This document shows, piece by piece, positions 20,313 through 29,391 of a DNA stretch of 64,000 nt. A program made the translations under genes and the position numbers. The notes beneath the pieces were generated by a model. The model did not search any database. It was not told where the DNA came from and saw nothing but the letters and a program-made list of their open reading frames with translations. The number at the start of each line of letters is the position of its first letter. Within the stretch, counting starts at the first letter, position 1. The DNA comes from Bradyrhizobium sp. RP6 (GTDB lineage: Bacteria > Pseudomonadota > Alphaproteobacteria > Rhizobiales > Xanthobacteraceae), in assembly GCF_003837805.1 (NCBI RefSeq), contig NZ_RQIT01000021.1:1-64000 (forward strand), given 5' to 3'.

Positions 20313-21000
20313 ATTTTTGGACATCAAGCATCTCGACGCCGGCTATGGCCGCAGCCAGGTCCTGTTCGACGTCAGCCTCGGCATTCCCTGGCGCGGCGGC
20401 GTCGCCGTGCTCGGCCGCAACGGCGCCGGCAAGACCACGCTGATGAAGACCATCGTCGGCGAGCTGCCGGCCTGGAAGGGCGAGGTCGCCTTCGACGGCC
20501 GCGACATCAGCCGCCGCGCCACCCAGGAGCGCGTCCGCGCCGGCATCGGCTACGTGCCGCAGGAGCATTCCGTGTTCGCGCGCCTGTCGGTGCGCGACAA
20601 TCTCGCGGTCGGCTCGCTCGCGAACAAGGATGCTTCAGCGGTCGACCGCGTGCTGACCATCTTCCCGAAGCTCGGCCAGCGGCTCGACCAGCCCGCCGGC
20701 ACGCTCTCCGGCGGCGAGCGCAAGATGCTCGCGATCGGCCGTGCCATGCTGGGTGATCCGAAACTGCTGCTGCTGGACGAGCCGACCGAGGGCGTCTGGA
20801 TCGGCGTGATCGAGGAGATCACCGAGCGCCTGATCGATCTCGCCAAGGAGATCGCCGTCATCATCGTCGAGCAGCACCTCGAACTCGCACTGCGCGTCGC
20901 CGACTACGCCTACGTGCTCGACCGCGGCAGGGTTGCGCTGCAAGGCGAGGCGGGCGAGGTGCGCAGCAATCCGGAGCTGATGCGGTATCTGGCGCCGTAG
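20305..21000 (+). CDS. ABC transporter ATP-binding protein (LivF/UrtE-like)
   Basis: This 231-residue ABC ATPase has Walker A GRNGAGKT (residues 37-44), Q-loop VPQEHSVF, signature LSGGERKMLAIGRAML and Walker B LLLLDEPTEG. The residues after Walker B (VWIGVIEEI) differ from the LivF norm of a Leu/Gln-Pro pair at this place. GTG start at 20305, overlapping the previous gene by 8 bp. It is the last gene of the amide-uptake operon. Confidence 0.94.
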   Translation: MPEFLDIKHLDAGYGRSQVLFDVSLGIPWRGGVAVLGRNGAGKTTLMKTIVGELPAWKGEVAFDGRDISRRATQERVRAGIGYVPQEHSVFARLSVRDNLAVGSLANKDASAVDRVLTIFPKLGQRLDQPAGTLSGGERKMLAIGRAMLGDPKLLLLDEPTEGVWIGVIEEITERLIDLAKEIAVIIVEQHLELALRVADYAYVLDRGRVALQGEAGEVRSNPELMRYLAP

Positions 21001-21053
21001 AATCGCGCTGTTCGCCTGTGGATGAGGCGCGACACTGTCACCTGCGATCAACT

Positions 21054-21080
21054 GTCATTCCCGCCTTCGCGGGGAATGAC
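21054..21080. terminator. Hairpin at a convergent junction
   Basis: The inverted repeat gtcattcccgc / gcggggaatgac has a short loop. It lies between the convergent LivF-like and L,D-transpeptidase genes. There is no clear T-tract, so it may be a repeat that also acts as a weak bidirectional terminator. Confidence 0.4.
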
Positions 21081-21116
21081 CGCGTCAGGCTGGGATGGGG
21101 TGGAGAACGTCTCCGC

Positions 21117-22697
21117 CTACTTCACAGCCCCAAAGCGGCTGTCGAACGAGTTCGACTGCACCACCGGTGCGGCGCCCATGATCTGCGTCGCTTCGCCCGC
21201 GCCGTCCGAGACCGACGGCTTCAGCGCCGGACGCGTCGCGGCAAGGCGCGTATCCGGCTTCGCCGGTTCGGCGGGCTTGGCGGCCACAGTCGGTTTCGGC
21301 GCATCCTTCGCACTGTCCTTGGACTTGTCATGCCCCGGCACGAAGCGGGTCACTGCGGCCTTGAGCCTCGATGCTGCCGTGGGCGGCGTCACGGACGTCT
21401 GGGCCGGCGCCACGGACGCTGTGGCCTGCGGCGGAGGCGTGGTCGCCGTGGTGTCGGCGGTGCCGAGGCCCATCTTGCGGCCGAGATTTGAGAAGAAGCC
21501 GCCTCCCGAGGATTTCTCTTGAGCCTTCTCCGCCGGCGCAGCCGCGGCGACGCGCGTGGTCGCGGGCGCGCTGACGGCGACAACCGGCTCTTCCTGCGTC
21601 GCTGGCGCGGATGCGACCGAGTCGAGATTCGGCTTGGGCGGATTGACGTGTCCGGGGATCGTGCCCGGCGCCTTCGCCATGGCCAGCATCTGCAGCGTGG
21701 TGCCTTCGGCGCTCTCGGAGAGGCCGGTCGAGCCTTCCGGAATCTTGGCGGCGAACACCTTGTTCATGCCGCCGTCGATGCCGGTGTTCATGCGCGCCAC
21801 CGGCGTGCCCTTGGCGACGAGCCTGGCGTATTCGGTTTCGTCCTTGGCCTGCTTCCCGCGCACGGCCTCGGCGATCTCCTCGGGGATCACATAGGCCGGG
21901 CATTTCGCCGAGGCGTCGAACACCGGATCGCGCTTGGCGTCCGCCGGCTTCGCCGCGTCGAACACGTATTTCTTCTCGCAGAAATCGACCTTCGGCTCCT
22001 GCCGCGTCACCTCGAAATGATCATAGCCTTCCTTGATCATCTTCCAGAACGGCATGTTCGGATTGTTCCGGTGCCTCGCCATGTTCACCGGCGTCATCTT
22101 GAACGGATAGGCCTGCAGCTGGAACGCCTTCTGGCCGCCGAAGAAGGATTCGCGCCCGAGCGAATAGATCTCCGCGATCTGCTCGTCCGTCATCGCGTAG
22201 CAGCCGCGCGAGGAGCAATCGCCATGCACCATCAACTGCGAGCCGGTGCGCCCCAGCGCCTTGTCGAATGCGTTCGGATAGCCCGTGTTGAAGGAGAGGT
22301 AATAGGCCGATTGCGGATTCATCTGGCTCGGATTGATCGAGTAGAATCCCTCCGGCGCCTGGCGGTCGCCCTCGCGCACCTTGGGGCCGAGGTCGCCCGA
22401 CCAGCGGCAGATCGGATAGGTCTTGAGCAGCGCGAACTTGCCCGAGCGGGTCTGCTTCCAGACCTCGAGCTCGGCCTCCTGCTTGAACAGGCGGACCAGG
22501 ATCGGGGACTGCAGGTCCATGTCCTTCTCGGCCATCGCGGCGATCAGCTTCGGCGGCACCGGCTGGTTGGCCTTGGCGTTGGTTGCGAGCGAGATCTGGT
22601 CGCTGTTGCAGCCGGACAGCAGGACGCCGGCCGTCATCAGCGCAACCGAAGCCAAGAGTGCGCGAGCAAGCGAACGAGAAATCAAGATGGACCCCAC
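21117..22697 (-). CDS. Lipoprotein L,D-transpeptidase (YkuD family)
   Basis: This 526-residue envelope protein starts with a lipoprotein signal (LMTAGVLLSGCNSD, lipobox Cys about residue 30). The YkuD catalytic domain follows, with the motif HGDCSSRGCYAM near residues 158-169; the second Cys is the likely nucleophile. The C-terminal 200 residues are Ala/Pro/Lys-rich and look disordered. It probably forms 3-3 crosslinks or attaches proteins to murein. The GTG at 22697 opens right before the signal peptide; an ATG further upstream at 22769 would bury it. Confidence 0.88.
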   Translation of the reverse strand: MGSILISRSLARALLASVALMTAGVLLSGCNSDQISLATNAKANQPVPPKLIAAMAEKDMDLQSPILVRLFKQEAELEVWKQTRSGKFALLKTYPICRWSGDLGPKVREGDRQAPEGFYSINPSQMNPQSAYYLSFNTGYPNAFDKALGRTGSQLMVHGDCSSRGCYAMTDEQIAEIYSLGRESFFGGQKAFQLQAYPFKMTPVNMARHRNNPNMPFWKMIKEGYDHFEVTRQEPKVDFCEKKYVFDAAKPADAKRDPVFDASAKCPAYVIPEEIAEAVRGKQAKDETEYARLVAKGTPVARMNTGIDGGMNKVFAAKIPEGSTGLSESAEGTTLQMLAMAKAPGTIPGHVNPPKPNLDSVASAPATQEEPVVAVSAPATTRVAAAAPAEKAQEKSSGGGFFSNLGRKMGLGTADTTATTPPPQATASVAPAQTSVTPPTAASRLKAAVTRFVPGHDKSKDSAKDAPKPTVAAKPAEPAKPDTRLAATRPALKPSVSDGAGEATQIMGAAPVVQSNSFDSRFGAVK

Positions 22698-23010
22698 ACC
22701 GTGCCGGGCAGCGAGCGCGAACCCCAATTCTTCTGGAGCATGATCCGACCGGCAAACCGGACCCGTCATGACGGGCTTTTTCAGCTCACGCTCCAGCGCT
22801 TGTGCCCTGAAGCCATTGAGTAAAATTCTAACCTCTGGGTCATGTGGTCGCAACCCGAGCGGGGATCACGAGGGCGTTGGCCCAAAGCTGTGGTCAACAG
22901 AGACTTAAACTGGGCCGGAACTTGGACTACACGGCCAAACCGCCACTGAGATCGCCGATTTGGGCAAAAAAAGGGTTAATGCGGGGTTACTGGGGGCTTG
23001 CCGCGGGCGG

Positions 23011-23150
23011 TCTCGTGCCCCGGACGCAGCGCAGCACCTCTTGGCGGTGTGCTGCTGAGCCGGGTCCCATGCTGCGGGCGAGCTGTGCGGCCTCTTGGGT
23101 CCCCGGCTCTGCGCAGCAGCGTTCCACGCTGCAGCGCGTCCGGGACACGG
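23011..23150. repeat. Intergenic repeat with CCGGAC ends, copy 1 flanking accA
   Basis: The element begins tctcgtgccccggacgcagc and ends gcgcgtccgggacacgg, with internal palindromic segments. Its right part is the reverse complement of the left part of the element at 24311-24465. The two copies therefore lie inverted on either side of accA. The rest of the 466-bp gap upstream of the transpeptidase gene shows no gene. Confidence 0.65.
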
Positions 23151-23163
23151 CAACAAGCCCGAA

Positions 23164-24126
23164 TCAGCCCAGTTTCCGGCCGATATCGAGGAATTTCTGC
23201 CGCCGCTGCTTGCGGATGGCCTCGGCGTCGAGGTCCCGGAGCTCGTCGAAGGCCTTGGCGATGGCTTCGCCGGTGGTGGCGATCATGGCGGCGGGGTCGC
23301 GATGGGCACCGCCGACCGGCTCCTTCAGGATCTGGTCGATCACCCCGAAGCGGAGCATGTCCTGGGCGGTGATCTTCATGTTGTTGGCGGCTTCCTGCGC
23401 CTTGGTGCCGTCGCGCCAGAGGATGGAGGACGCCGCCTCCGGCGAGATCACGCTGTAGATCGCGTGCTCCAGCATCAGGACCTTGTTGGCGGTGGTGATG
23501 GCGATGGCGCCGCCCGACATACCCTCGCCGGTGATGATCGCGACGTTCGGCACGGTCAGCGCCAGGCAGGCGTCGGTCGAGCGCGCGATCGCCTCGGCCT
23601 GGCCGCGCTCCTCGGCGCCGATGCCGGGATAGGCGCCCGCGGAATCGGCGAGCGACAGCACCGGCAGGCCGAAGCGCTCGGCCATCTCCATCAGCCGCAC
23701 ACATTTGCGATAGCCTTCCGGCCGCGCCATGCCGAAATTGTGCCGGATCCGGCTCTCGGTGGAATCGCCCTTTTCCTGGCCCATCACGCAAATCGGCTCG
23801 CCGCGGAAGCGGCCGAAGCCGGCGACCAGCGCCTCGTCCTCGCCGAACTTGCGGTCGCCGGCGAGCGGGGTGAATTCGGTGATCAGGCCCTTGATGAAGT
23901 CGTTGAAATGCGGCCGCTGCGGATGCCGCGCCACCAGCGTCTTCTGCCACGGCGTCAGGTTCTGATAGAGGTCGGCCAGCGCCTGCGCCGCCTTGTCCTC
24001 GATCCGTCCGATCTCGTCGCTGATGTCGGTGCCGGAGGCAGCGAGCGCCCGCAATTCATCGACCTTGGAGTCGAGCTCGGCGACGGGCTTTTCGAAGTCG
24101 AGATAGCTGCGCATCTGGTCTTGCAT
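23164..24126 (-). CDS. accA: Acetyl-CoA carboxylase carboxyltransferase subunit alpha
   Basis: AccA with AccD transfers the carboxyl group from biotin to acetyl-CoA, the first step of fatty acid synthesis. The 320 residues match the family. The start MQDQMRSYLDFEKPVAELDSKVDELR is typical of this order. Further in, TPWQKTLVARHPQRPHFNDFIKGL, GRFRGEPICVMGQEKG, SLADSAGAYPGIGAEERGQAEAIARS and GEGMSGGAIAI show the crotonase-like carboxyltransferase core. The start at 24126 is chosen over an upstream ATG at 24234 by family length. Confidence 0.97.
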   Translation of the reverse strand: MQDQMRSYLDFEKPVAELDSKVDELRALAASGTDISDEIGRIEDKAAQALADLYQNLTPWQKTLVARHPQRPHFNDFIKGLITEFTPLAGDRKFGEDEALVAGFGRFRGEPICVMGQEKGDSTESRIRHNFGMARPEGYRKCVRLMEMAERFGLPVLSLADSAGAYPGIGAEERGQAEAIARSTDACLALTVPNVAIITGEGMSGGAIAITTANKVLMLEHAIYSVISPEAASSILWRDGTKAQEAANNMKITAQDMLRFGVIDQILKEPVGGAHRDPAAMIATTGEAIAKAFDELRDLDAEAIRKQRRQKFLDIGRKLG

Positions 24127-24310
24127 CAACTCAATATAGGGGGACGGGGCCTTGGAGCGAAGCGAGGTTAGGGTCGCGGAAAGAAGTGTAGCATCTTCAA
24201 TGGTTTGGCTTGTGCGCTGTATGGCGCCAGCCAAATCAAGCGTGAGGCCCCGGCTCTTTCCGCGCAGATGTGGCGGAAGTCAAGGCGGTTTCATCATCGT
24301 CCCGGTCGAC

Positions 24311-24465
24311 CTCGCGTGTCCCGGACGCGCTGCAGCGCCTTTAGCGCTGCTGCGCAGAGCGGGGACCCAGCATGCGGCAGGGCCCCGGATCAGCAGCGCC
24401 ATAGCGCGTCGAAGACGCGCGCTAACGCGCTTATGTCACGCTGCGCTGCGTCCGGGGCACGAGAT
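24311..24465. repeat. Intergenic repeat with CCGGAC ends, copy 2 flanking accA
   Basis: It begins cgcgtgtcccggacgcgctg and ends gcgtccggggcacgag, with internal hairpins such as gcgcc-ttta-gcgc type pairs. It is inverted relative to 23011-23150. It fills most of the 340-bp gap between accA and xerD, where no gene is seen. Confidence 0.65.
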
Positions 24466-24466
24466 A

Positions 24467-25423
24467 TCACTTCTCCGCCAGCGGGTGCAGGTCGCGCACC
24501 AGACTCTTCAGCCGCTCCTCGACCACATGGGTGTAGATCTGGGTCGTGGAGATGTCGGTGTGGCCGAGCAGGGTCTGCACGATGCGCAAATCGGCACCAT
24601 TGTGCAGCAGGTGGCTGGCAAAGGCGTGGCGCAGCACGTGCGGCGAGACCAGCCGGGCCTGCAGGCCGGAGGCGACCGCGAGCTCCTTGAGGTCGCGGGC
24701 AAAATGCTGGCGCGTCAGATGTCCGCTCTCGCCAAAGGAGGGGAATAGCCATTTCGACGCGGCAACGCTGTTCTTCTTGTCGGCTTTTGCCGCTTCCGTC
24801 GCGGCAAGGTAATCCGCCATCGCCTGGCGCGAGGCCTCGTTGAGCGGCACCAGCCGTTCCTTGTTGCCCTTGCCGCGCACCACGATCATGCGGGCGTCGC
24901 GCTTCGCTGCCGAGCGCGGCAGCGCCACCAGCTCGGAAACGCGCAAGCCCGTGGCGTAGAGTACCTCGAGCAGGCAGTAGAGCCTTAAAGCGCGCAGCCG
25001 CTTCGAGGGCGAGGCATCTTCCGCCTCGCTCAACTCCTTGGCGCGGCGGAGCATGCGGTCGACGTCCGCGATCGACAGCACCTTCGGCAGGCCGCGGCCG
25101 CGCTTGGGGCCGGACAGGATCGCGGCCGGGTCGTCACCGCGGATGCGCTCGTTGAACAGGAAGCGGTAGAGGTGTCGCATCGCCGACAGCCTGCGGGCGA
25201 CGCTGGTGGACTTGAAGCCGCGGGTGTCGAGATCGGCGAGATAGTCGCGCAGCGTTTGCGTCTCCGCATCCGCGAAACTGCGGCCGGCGCGACCCAGGAA
25301 CTCCGAGAAATCGGTGAGGTCGCGGCGATAGGCGTCGAGCGTATTGGGGCCCGCGCCCTGTTCCGCCGCGAGCATGTCGAGGAACAGGCCGATGAGCTTG
25401 GCGTCTGAGGGCTTGGTGCGCAT
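24467..25423 (-). CDS. xerD: Tyrosine recombinase XerD
   Basis: XerD acts with XerC at dif to resolve chromosome dimers. The 318 residues contain the SAM-like core-binding domain (residues 10-95). The catalytic domain has Arg in YATGLRVSELVALP, Lys in VRGKGNKERLVPL, HxxR in SPHVLRHAFASHLL, His in LLGHTDISTTQIY and the nucleophilic Tyr in YTHV. It ends LHPLAEK, a usual XerD tail. The 48-residue peptide gene lies 17 bp upstream on the same strand. Confidence 0.95.
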   Translation of the reverse strand: MRTKPSDAKLIGLFLDMLAAEQGAGPNTLDAYRRDLTDFSEFLGRAGRSFADAETQTLRDYLADLDTRGFKSTSVARRLSAMRHLYRFLFNERIRGDDPAAILSGPKRGRGLPKVLSIADVDRMLRRAKELSEAEDASPSKRLRALRLYCLLEVLYATGLRVSELVALPRSAAKRDARMIVVRGKGNKERLVPLNEASRQAMADYLAATEAAKADKKNSVAASKWLFPSFGESGHLTRQHFARDLKELAVASGLQARLVSPHVLRHAFASHLLHNGADLRIVQTLLGHTDISTTQIYTHVVEERLKSLVRDLHPLAEK

Positions 25424-25440
25424 GCCCTGGAGGCTAGCTC

Positions 25441-25587
25441 CTATTTCTTGAGAAACTTATCCGGCGGGATCGTCACCGTCATTTCCCGCGGCTTGGGATT
25501 GACGAAATTCGCCAGTGCGAAGACCACGCCATAGACGATGCCGGCGATCACGGCGACGACCGTCAGGAAGCGGAACAGGCTGGGCAT
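25441..25587 (-). CDS. Small single-pass membrane peptide, 48 residues
   Basis: This short gene encodes a peptide starting MPSLFRFLTVVAVIAG and ending IPPDKFLKK. Residues 5-28 form one hydrophobic helix; the C-terminal 20 residues are polar, with the NPKPREMTVTIPP block. Third-position G/C bias is coding-like, and the frame runs cleanly from ATG to TAG. It precedes xerD by 17 bp and is divergent from aroK. I believe similar short proteins are conserved next to aroK/xerD in Rhizobiales, but I cannot check here. Function is unknown. Confidence 0.75.
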   Translation of the reverse strand: MPSLFRFLTVVAVIAGIVYGVVFALANFVNPKPREMTVTIPPDKFLKK

Positions 25588-25759
25588 CGGCGAGATCTCG
25601 AAGAAGGGTCCAGACGGGCAAATTAACCAATGAAATCATCCAACATGTTCGCCGTTTCGTGGCAAGAGTCCTCTGGCGAGGGCTCCCATGGGGTCGTATA
25701 GGTGGCCAAAGCATGCCGCCCCCGGCGGCAGTTGGAGCGAGATCCAATCGAGCGAGACA

Positions 25760-26386
25760 ATGTCCGACGCCGCGGTGCCAGCACAAGCGACCTCTGAGGC
25801 CGACATCCTGTCGGCGCTCGGCGCGCGCTCGATCGTGCTGGTCGGCATGATGGGAGTGGGCAAGTCCACCATTGGCCGGCGGTTGGCGGCGCGGCTTGGC
25901 CTGCGATTTGTCGATGCCGATGTCGAAATCGAGATGGCCCACGCCGGCATGACCATTCCGGAAATCTTTGCGACCCATGGCGAGCCCTATTTTCGCGACG
26001 GCGAGGCCCGGGTGATCGCGCGCCTGCTCGAGGGCGGGCCGATCGTGCTGGCGACCGGCGGCGGCGCCTTCATGCGCGAAGAGACGCGTGCGCGCATCGC
26101 GGCGAAAGCCATCTCGGTCTGGCTGAAGGCGGACCACGACGTCATCATGCGCCGCGTGCGCCGCCGTGCCGACCGTCCGTTGCTCCAGACCGCCGATCCC
26201 GAGGGAACCGTGACGCGCCTCCTCACCGAGCGCGAGCCGGTCTATGCGAATGCCGACCTCACCATCGCCTCGCGCGACGTGCCGCACGACAGAATCGTCG
26301 AGGAATGCATCGAGGCGCTGCACGCCCATCTCTGCGGCGGACAGGCCGCCCAACCATCTGCCGACGTTGCGAGTGCCATACGATGA
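25760..26386 (+). CDS. aroK: Shikimate kinase
   Basis: AroK phosphorylates shikimate to shikimate 3-phosphate in aromatic amino acid synthesis. The 208 residues carry Walker A GMMGVGKSTIGRRLA (near residues 29-43), the shikimate-binding DADVEIE and FRDGEARV, GGGAFMREETR and the LID region RRRADRPLLQ. The N-terminus is about 20 residues longer than in E. coli AroK. Its stop overlaps the aroB start (ATGA), giving a coupled aroK-aroB pair. Confidence 0.95.
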   Translation: MSDAAVPAQATSEADILSALGARSIVLVGMMGVGKSTIGRRLAARLGLRFVDADVEIEMAHAGMTIPEIFATHGEPYFRDGEARVIARLLEGGPIVLATGGGAFMREETRARIAAKAISVWLKADHDVIMRRVRRRADRPLLQTADPEGTVTRLLTEREPVYANADLTIASRDVPHDRIVEECIEALHAHLCGGQAAQPSADVASAIR

Positions 26387-27525
26387 CTGCGCCGTTGAAA
26401 CATTCCGATCCCGTCAAGGTGGATGTCGCGCTCGGCGACCGCGCCTATGACATCGTCATCGGCCGCGGCACGCTGTCTTCGCTTGGCGAACGGGTCGCAG
26501 CCTTGCGGCCCGGCGTACGTACGGCTGTCGTCACCGACCGCACCGTTGCAAAGTACTGGCTCGAGCCGGCCGAATCGTCGCTCGCAGCAAGCGGCATTCC
26601 GACCTCGCGCATCGTCGTCGAGGAAGGCGAGATCTCCAAGACCTATGCGGGCCTCGAAAAAGTCAGCGAAGCCCTGATCGCCGCCAGGATCGAGCGGAAC
26701 GATCTCGTCATCGCACTCGGCGGCGGCGTGGTCGGCGATCTCGCCGGCTTTGCCGCGGCGATCCTGCGCCGTGGCGTCGATTTCGTGCAGGTGCCGACCT
26801 CGCTGCTGGCGCAGGTCGATTCATCCGTCGGCGGCAAGACCGGCATCAACTCGCCGCAGGGCAAGAACCTGTTAGGAGCCTTCCACCAGCCGGTGCTGGT
26901 CATTGCCGATACCGCCGTGCTCGACACGCTGTCGCCGCGCCAGTTCCGCGCCGGCTATGCCGAGGTCGCCAAATACGGCGTGCTCGGCGACGAGGCCTTC
27001 TTCACCTGGCTGGAGAAGAACCATTCCGACATCTTCAAGGGCGGCTCGGCGCGCGAGCACGCGATCGCGACCTCCTGCCGCGCCAAGGCGGGCGTCGTCT
27101 CGCGCGACGAGCGCGAGACCGGCGAGCGCGCGCTGCTCAATCTCGGGCACACTTTCGGTCATGCGCTGGAAGCGGCGACCGGCTTCTCCGACCGTCTGTT
27201 CCACGGCGAGGGCGTTGCGATCGGCATGACGCTGGCGGCGCAGTTCTCGGCCAGGCTCGGCATGATCGGCGAGCTGGACGCGGCGCGCGTCGAACGGCAC
27301 CTGATTGAAGCCGGCCTGCCGACGCGCTTGCAGGACATCGCCGGTTTTGCGCAGGAAGGACTTGCCGATGCCGATGCGCTGATGGCGCTGATGGCGCAGG
27401 ACAAGAAGGTCGCGCGCGGCAAGCTCACCTTCATCCTGCTCGAGGCCGTGGGACGCGCGGTGATCGCCAAGGACGTCGAGCCGGCGCTGGTGCGCGATTT
27501 CCTGCAGTCGAAACTGTCGCAGTGA
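26383..27525 (+). CDS. aroB: 3-dehydroquinate synthase
   Basis: AroB converts DAHP to 3-dehydroquinate using NAD and a divalent metal. The 380 residues fit the family. Key blocks are VVEEGEISKTYAGLEKV, the NAD-binding GGGVVGDLAGFAAAILRRGVDFVQVPTSLLAQVDSSVGGKTGIN and the metal ligands in ETGERALLNLGHTFGHALEAATGF and HGEGVAIGM. It is translationally coupled to aroK. The CorC-like gene starts 67 bp later. Confidence 0.97.
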   Translation: MTAPLKHSDPVKVDVALGDRAYDIVIGRGTLSSLGERVAALRPGVRTAVVTDRTVAKYWLEPAESSLAASGIPTSRIVVEEGEISKTYAGLEKVSEALIAARIERNDLVIALGGGVVGDLAGFAAAILRRGVDFVQVPTSLLAQVDSSVGGKTGINSPQGKNLLGAFHQPVLVIADTAVLDTLSPRQFRAGYAEVAKYGVLGDEAFFTWLEKNHSDIFKGGSAREHAIATSCRAKAGVVSRDERETGERALLNLGHTFGHALEAATGFSDRLFHGEGVAIGMTLAAQFSARLGMIGELDAARVERHLIEAGLPTRLQDIAGFAQEGLADADALMALMAQDKKVARGKLTFILLEAVGRAVIAKDVEPALVRDFLQSKLSQ

Positions 27526-27592
27526 TGGCGGGACCGTTCAGGTCGGCCGCCCGCGAAACGGCGGGGAATGCCGAGGCGGTCGCGAGGCAAAC

Positions 27593-28945
27593 ATGAGTTC
27601 GATCTCGATCAATCTTCTGCTGGCGGTCCTCTTGCTCGCCGCCAACGCGTTTTATGTGGCTGCGGAATTTGCGCTGGTGAAGAGCCGCGGCTTTCGCGTC
27701 AAGGCCATGGTCGAGCAAAATCGCTTCGGCGCCCGCCTGCTGCAGACGATGATGGGCAATATCGAGTCCTATCTCGCCTGCTGCCAGCTCGGCATCACCA
27801 TGGCTTCACTCGGTCTTGGCTGGATCGGTGAGCCGACCGTGTCTGCGCTGCTGAGTCCGATCCTCGCTCCGCTCGGATTGCCGGACGCCACGCTGCATTT
27901 CACCTCGTTCGTGGCGGGTTTCCTGGTTTTCTCCTCGCTGCACATCATCATCGGCGAGCAGGTGCCGAAAACGCTCGCGATCCGGGAGCCGATGCCGGTG
28001 TCGCAGTGGATCGTGTATCCGCTTCATGTCTCCTACCTGGTGTTCTATCCGCTGAGCTGGTGCCTCAACGCGGCCTCGAGCGCGATCCTGCGTCTGATCG
28101 GGGTCCAGGAGTTTTCGCAGCACGAAATCCTGACGGATTCCGAGATCGAGGGCCTGGTCGAGGAATCGGCCGTGCACGGCAAGATCGAGAGCGGCGAGGC
28201 CGAGTATATTCACAATGTCTTCCGCCTCGGCGAGCTGACGGTGTCCGACGTGATGGTTCATCGCACCGCCATGGTGATGATCAATGCCGACCTGCCGCCG
28301 GAGGAACTGGTGCGGGAGGTGCTGGCCACCGAATACACCCGCATTCCGCTGTGGCGCGACAAGTCGGAAAACATCATCGGCATTCTGCACGCCAAGGATC
28401 TGTTGCGGGCCATCCGCGCGGCGGAGGGCGATACCTCGCGCATCGACGTCACCACGATCATGCTGCCGCCCTGGTTCGTGCCGGAAATGCGGCCGATATC
28501 CCAGCAGCTCAAGGCGTTCCGCCGTCGCAAGACCCATTTCGCGCTCGTCGTCGACGAGTATGGCGAGGTTGAAGGCCTCGTGACGCTGGAAGACATTTTG
28601 GAGGAGATCGTCGGCGATATTTCCGACGAGCATGACGTGGTGGTCGCCGGCGTGCGCCGCCAGCCCGATGGCTCCGTCGTGGTCGACGGCTCGGTGCCGA
28701 TCCGCGACCTGAACCGCGCCATGGACTGGCATCTGCCCGACGAAGAGGCAACCACGGTCGCCGGCCTCGTCATTCACGAGGCGCGCTCGATTCCCGACCG
28801 CGGCCAGAGCTTCACCTTCCATGGCTTCCGCTTCCGCGTCCTCCGCCGCGAGCGCAACCGCATCACCGCGCTCCGTATTTCACCGGTGCCACGCGAGGCC
28901 GAGCTGGAAGGGGCAAAGCCGAGAAGGGCAGGGAAATCGTTTTAG
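27593..28945 (+). CDS. CNNM/CorC-like membrane protein with CBS pair (hemolysin family)
   Basis: This 450-residue protein has an N-terminal DUF21/CNNM membrane domain (residues 1-180, four hydrophobic segments, EFALVKSRGFRVKAMVEQN and CCQLGITMASLGLGWIGEP). A CBS-domain pair follows (about 215-340, VSDVMVHRTAMVMINADLPP), then a C-terminal CorC/HlyC FAD-like domain with VVDEYGEVEGLVTLEDILEEIVGDI. Such proteins are linked to magnesium or cobalt efflux. It follows aroB on the same strand. Confidence 0.92.
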   Translation: MSSISINLLLAVLLLAANAFYVAAEFALVKSRGFRVKAMVEQNRFGARLLQTMMGNIESYLACCQLGITMASLGLGWIGEPTVSALLSPILAPLGLPDATLHFTSFVAGFLVFSSLHIIIGEQVPKTLAIREPMPVSQWIVYPLHVSYLVFYPLSWCLNAASSAILRLIGVQEFSQHEILTDSEIEGLVEESAVHGKIESGEAEYIHNVFRLGELTVSDVMVHRTAMVMINADLPPEELVREVLATEYTRIPLWRDKSENIIGILHAKDLLRAIRAAEGDTSRIDVTTIMLPPWFVPEMRPISQQLKAFRRRKTHFALVVDEYGEVEGLVTLEDILEEIVGDISDEHDVVVAGVRRQPDGSVVVDGSVPIRDLNRAMDWHLPDEEATTVAGLVIHEARSIPDRGQSFTFHGFRFRVLRRERNRITALRISPVPREAELEGAKPRRAGKSF

Positions 28946-28994
28946 GGCTGCTGACGATGTCGATGCCGCGCTGCATCGCCCCGGAATGACGAGG

Positions 28995-29264
28995 CTAACC
29001 TTCCCCCGGCGCCTGCGCCTGGATTGCGAGCGCGTGCACGCCGCCGGAGAGTTCCGCGGCGAGCGCCGCATTTATCATGCGATGTCGGTCGATCCGGCTC
29101 TTCCCTTTGAAGGAAGCAGACACGATATAAACACGGAAGTGCGTCTCGCCGCCCGGCCGATGGCCGGCGTGCCCCTCATGCAGATGTGACTCGTCGACGA
29201 CTTGCAGGCTTTCGGGCGTGAAAGCTTCCTGCAACCTGTTGCTGATAGTGTCTTTCATAGCCAT
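28995..29264 (-). CDS. bolA: BolA family protein
   Basis: This is an 89-residue BolA-fold protein (residues MAMKDTISNRLQEAF onward). It has the conserved HAGHRPGGETHFRVYIVSASFKGKSRIDRHRMINAAL block and ends ALAIQAQAPGEG. BolA proteins partner with monothiol glutaredoxins in iron-sulfur cluster handling and iron sensing. Three in-frame ATGs (29258, 29264, 29273) are possible; the middle one is used. It is divergent from the J-domain gene, with 127 bp between. Confidence 0.93.
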   Translation of the reverse strand: MAMKDTISNRLQEAFTPESLQVVDESHLHEGHAGHRPGGETHFRVYIVSASFKGKSRIDRHRMINAALAAELSGGVHALAIQAQAPGEG

Positions 29265-29391
29265 GTGTGCCATTAAGGTGCGCGATCGCACCCCGTCAAT
29301 ACCCGGACGTCCAAGGTCATTGCGACCGGGTGCTCAGCGAATTGCAATGTCAAGACTTGAAGGTTTTTGCATTGCGTAGTCATAGTCAGCC

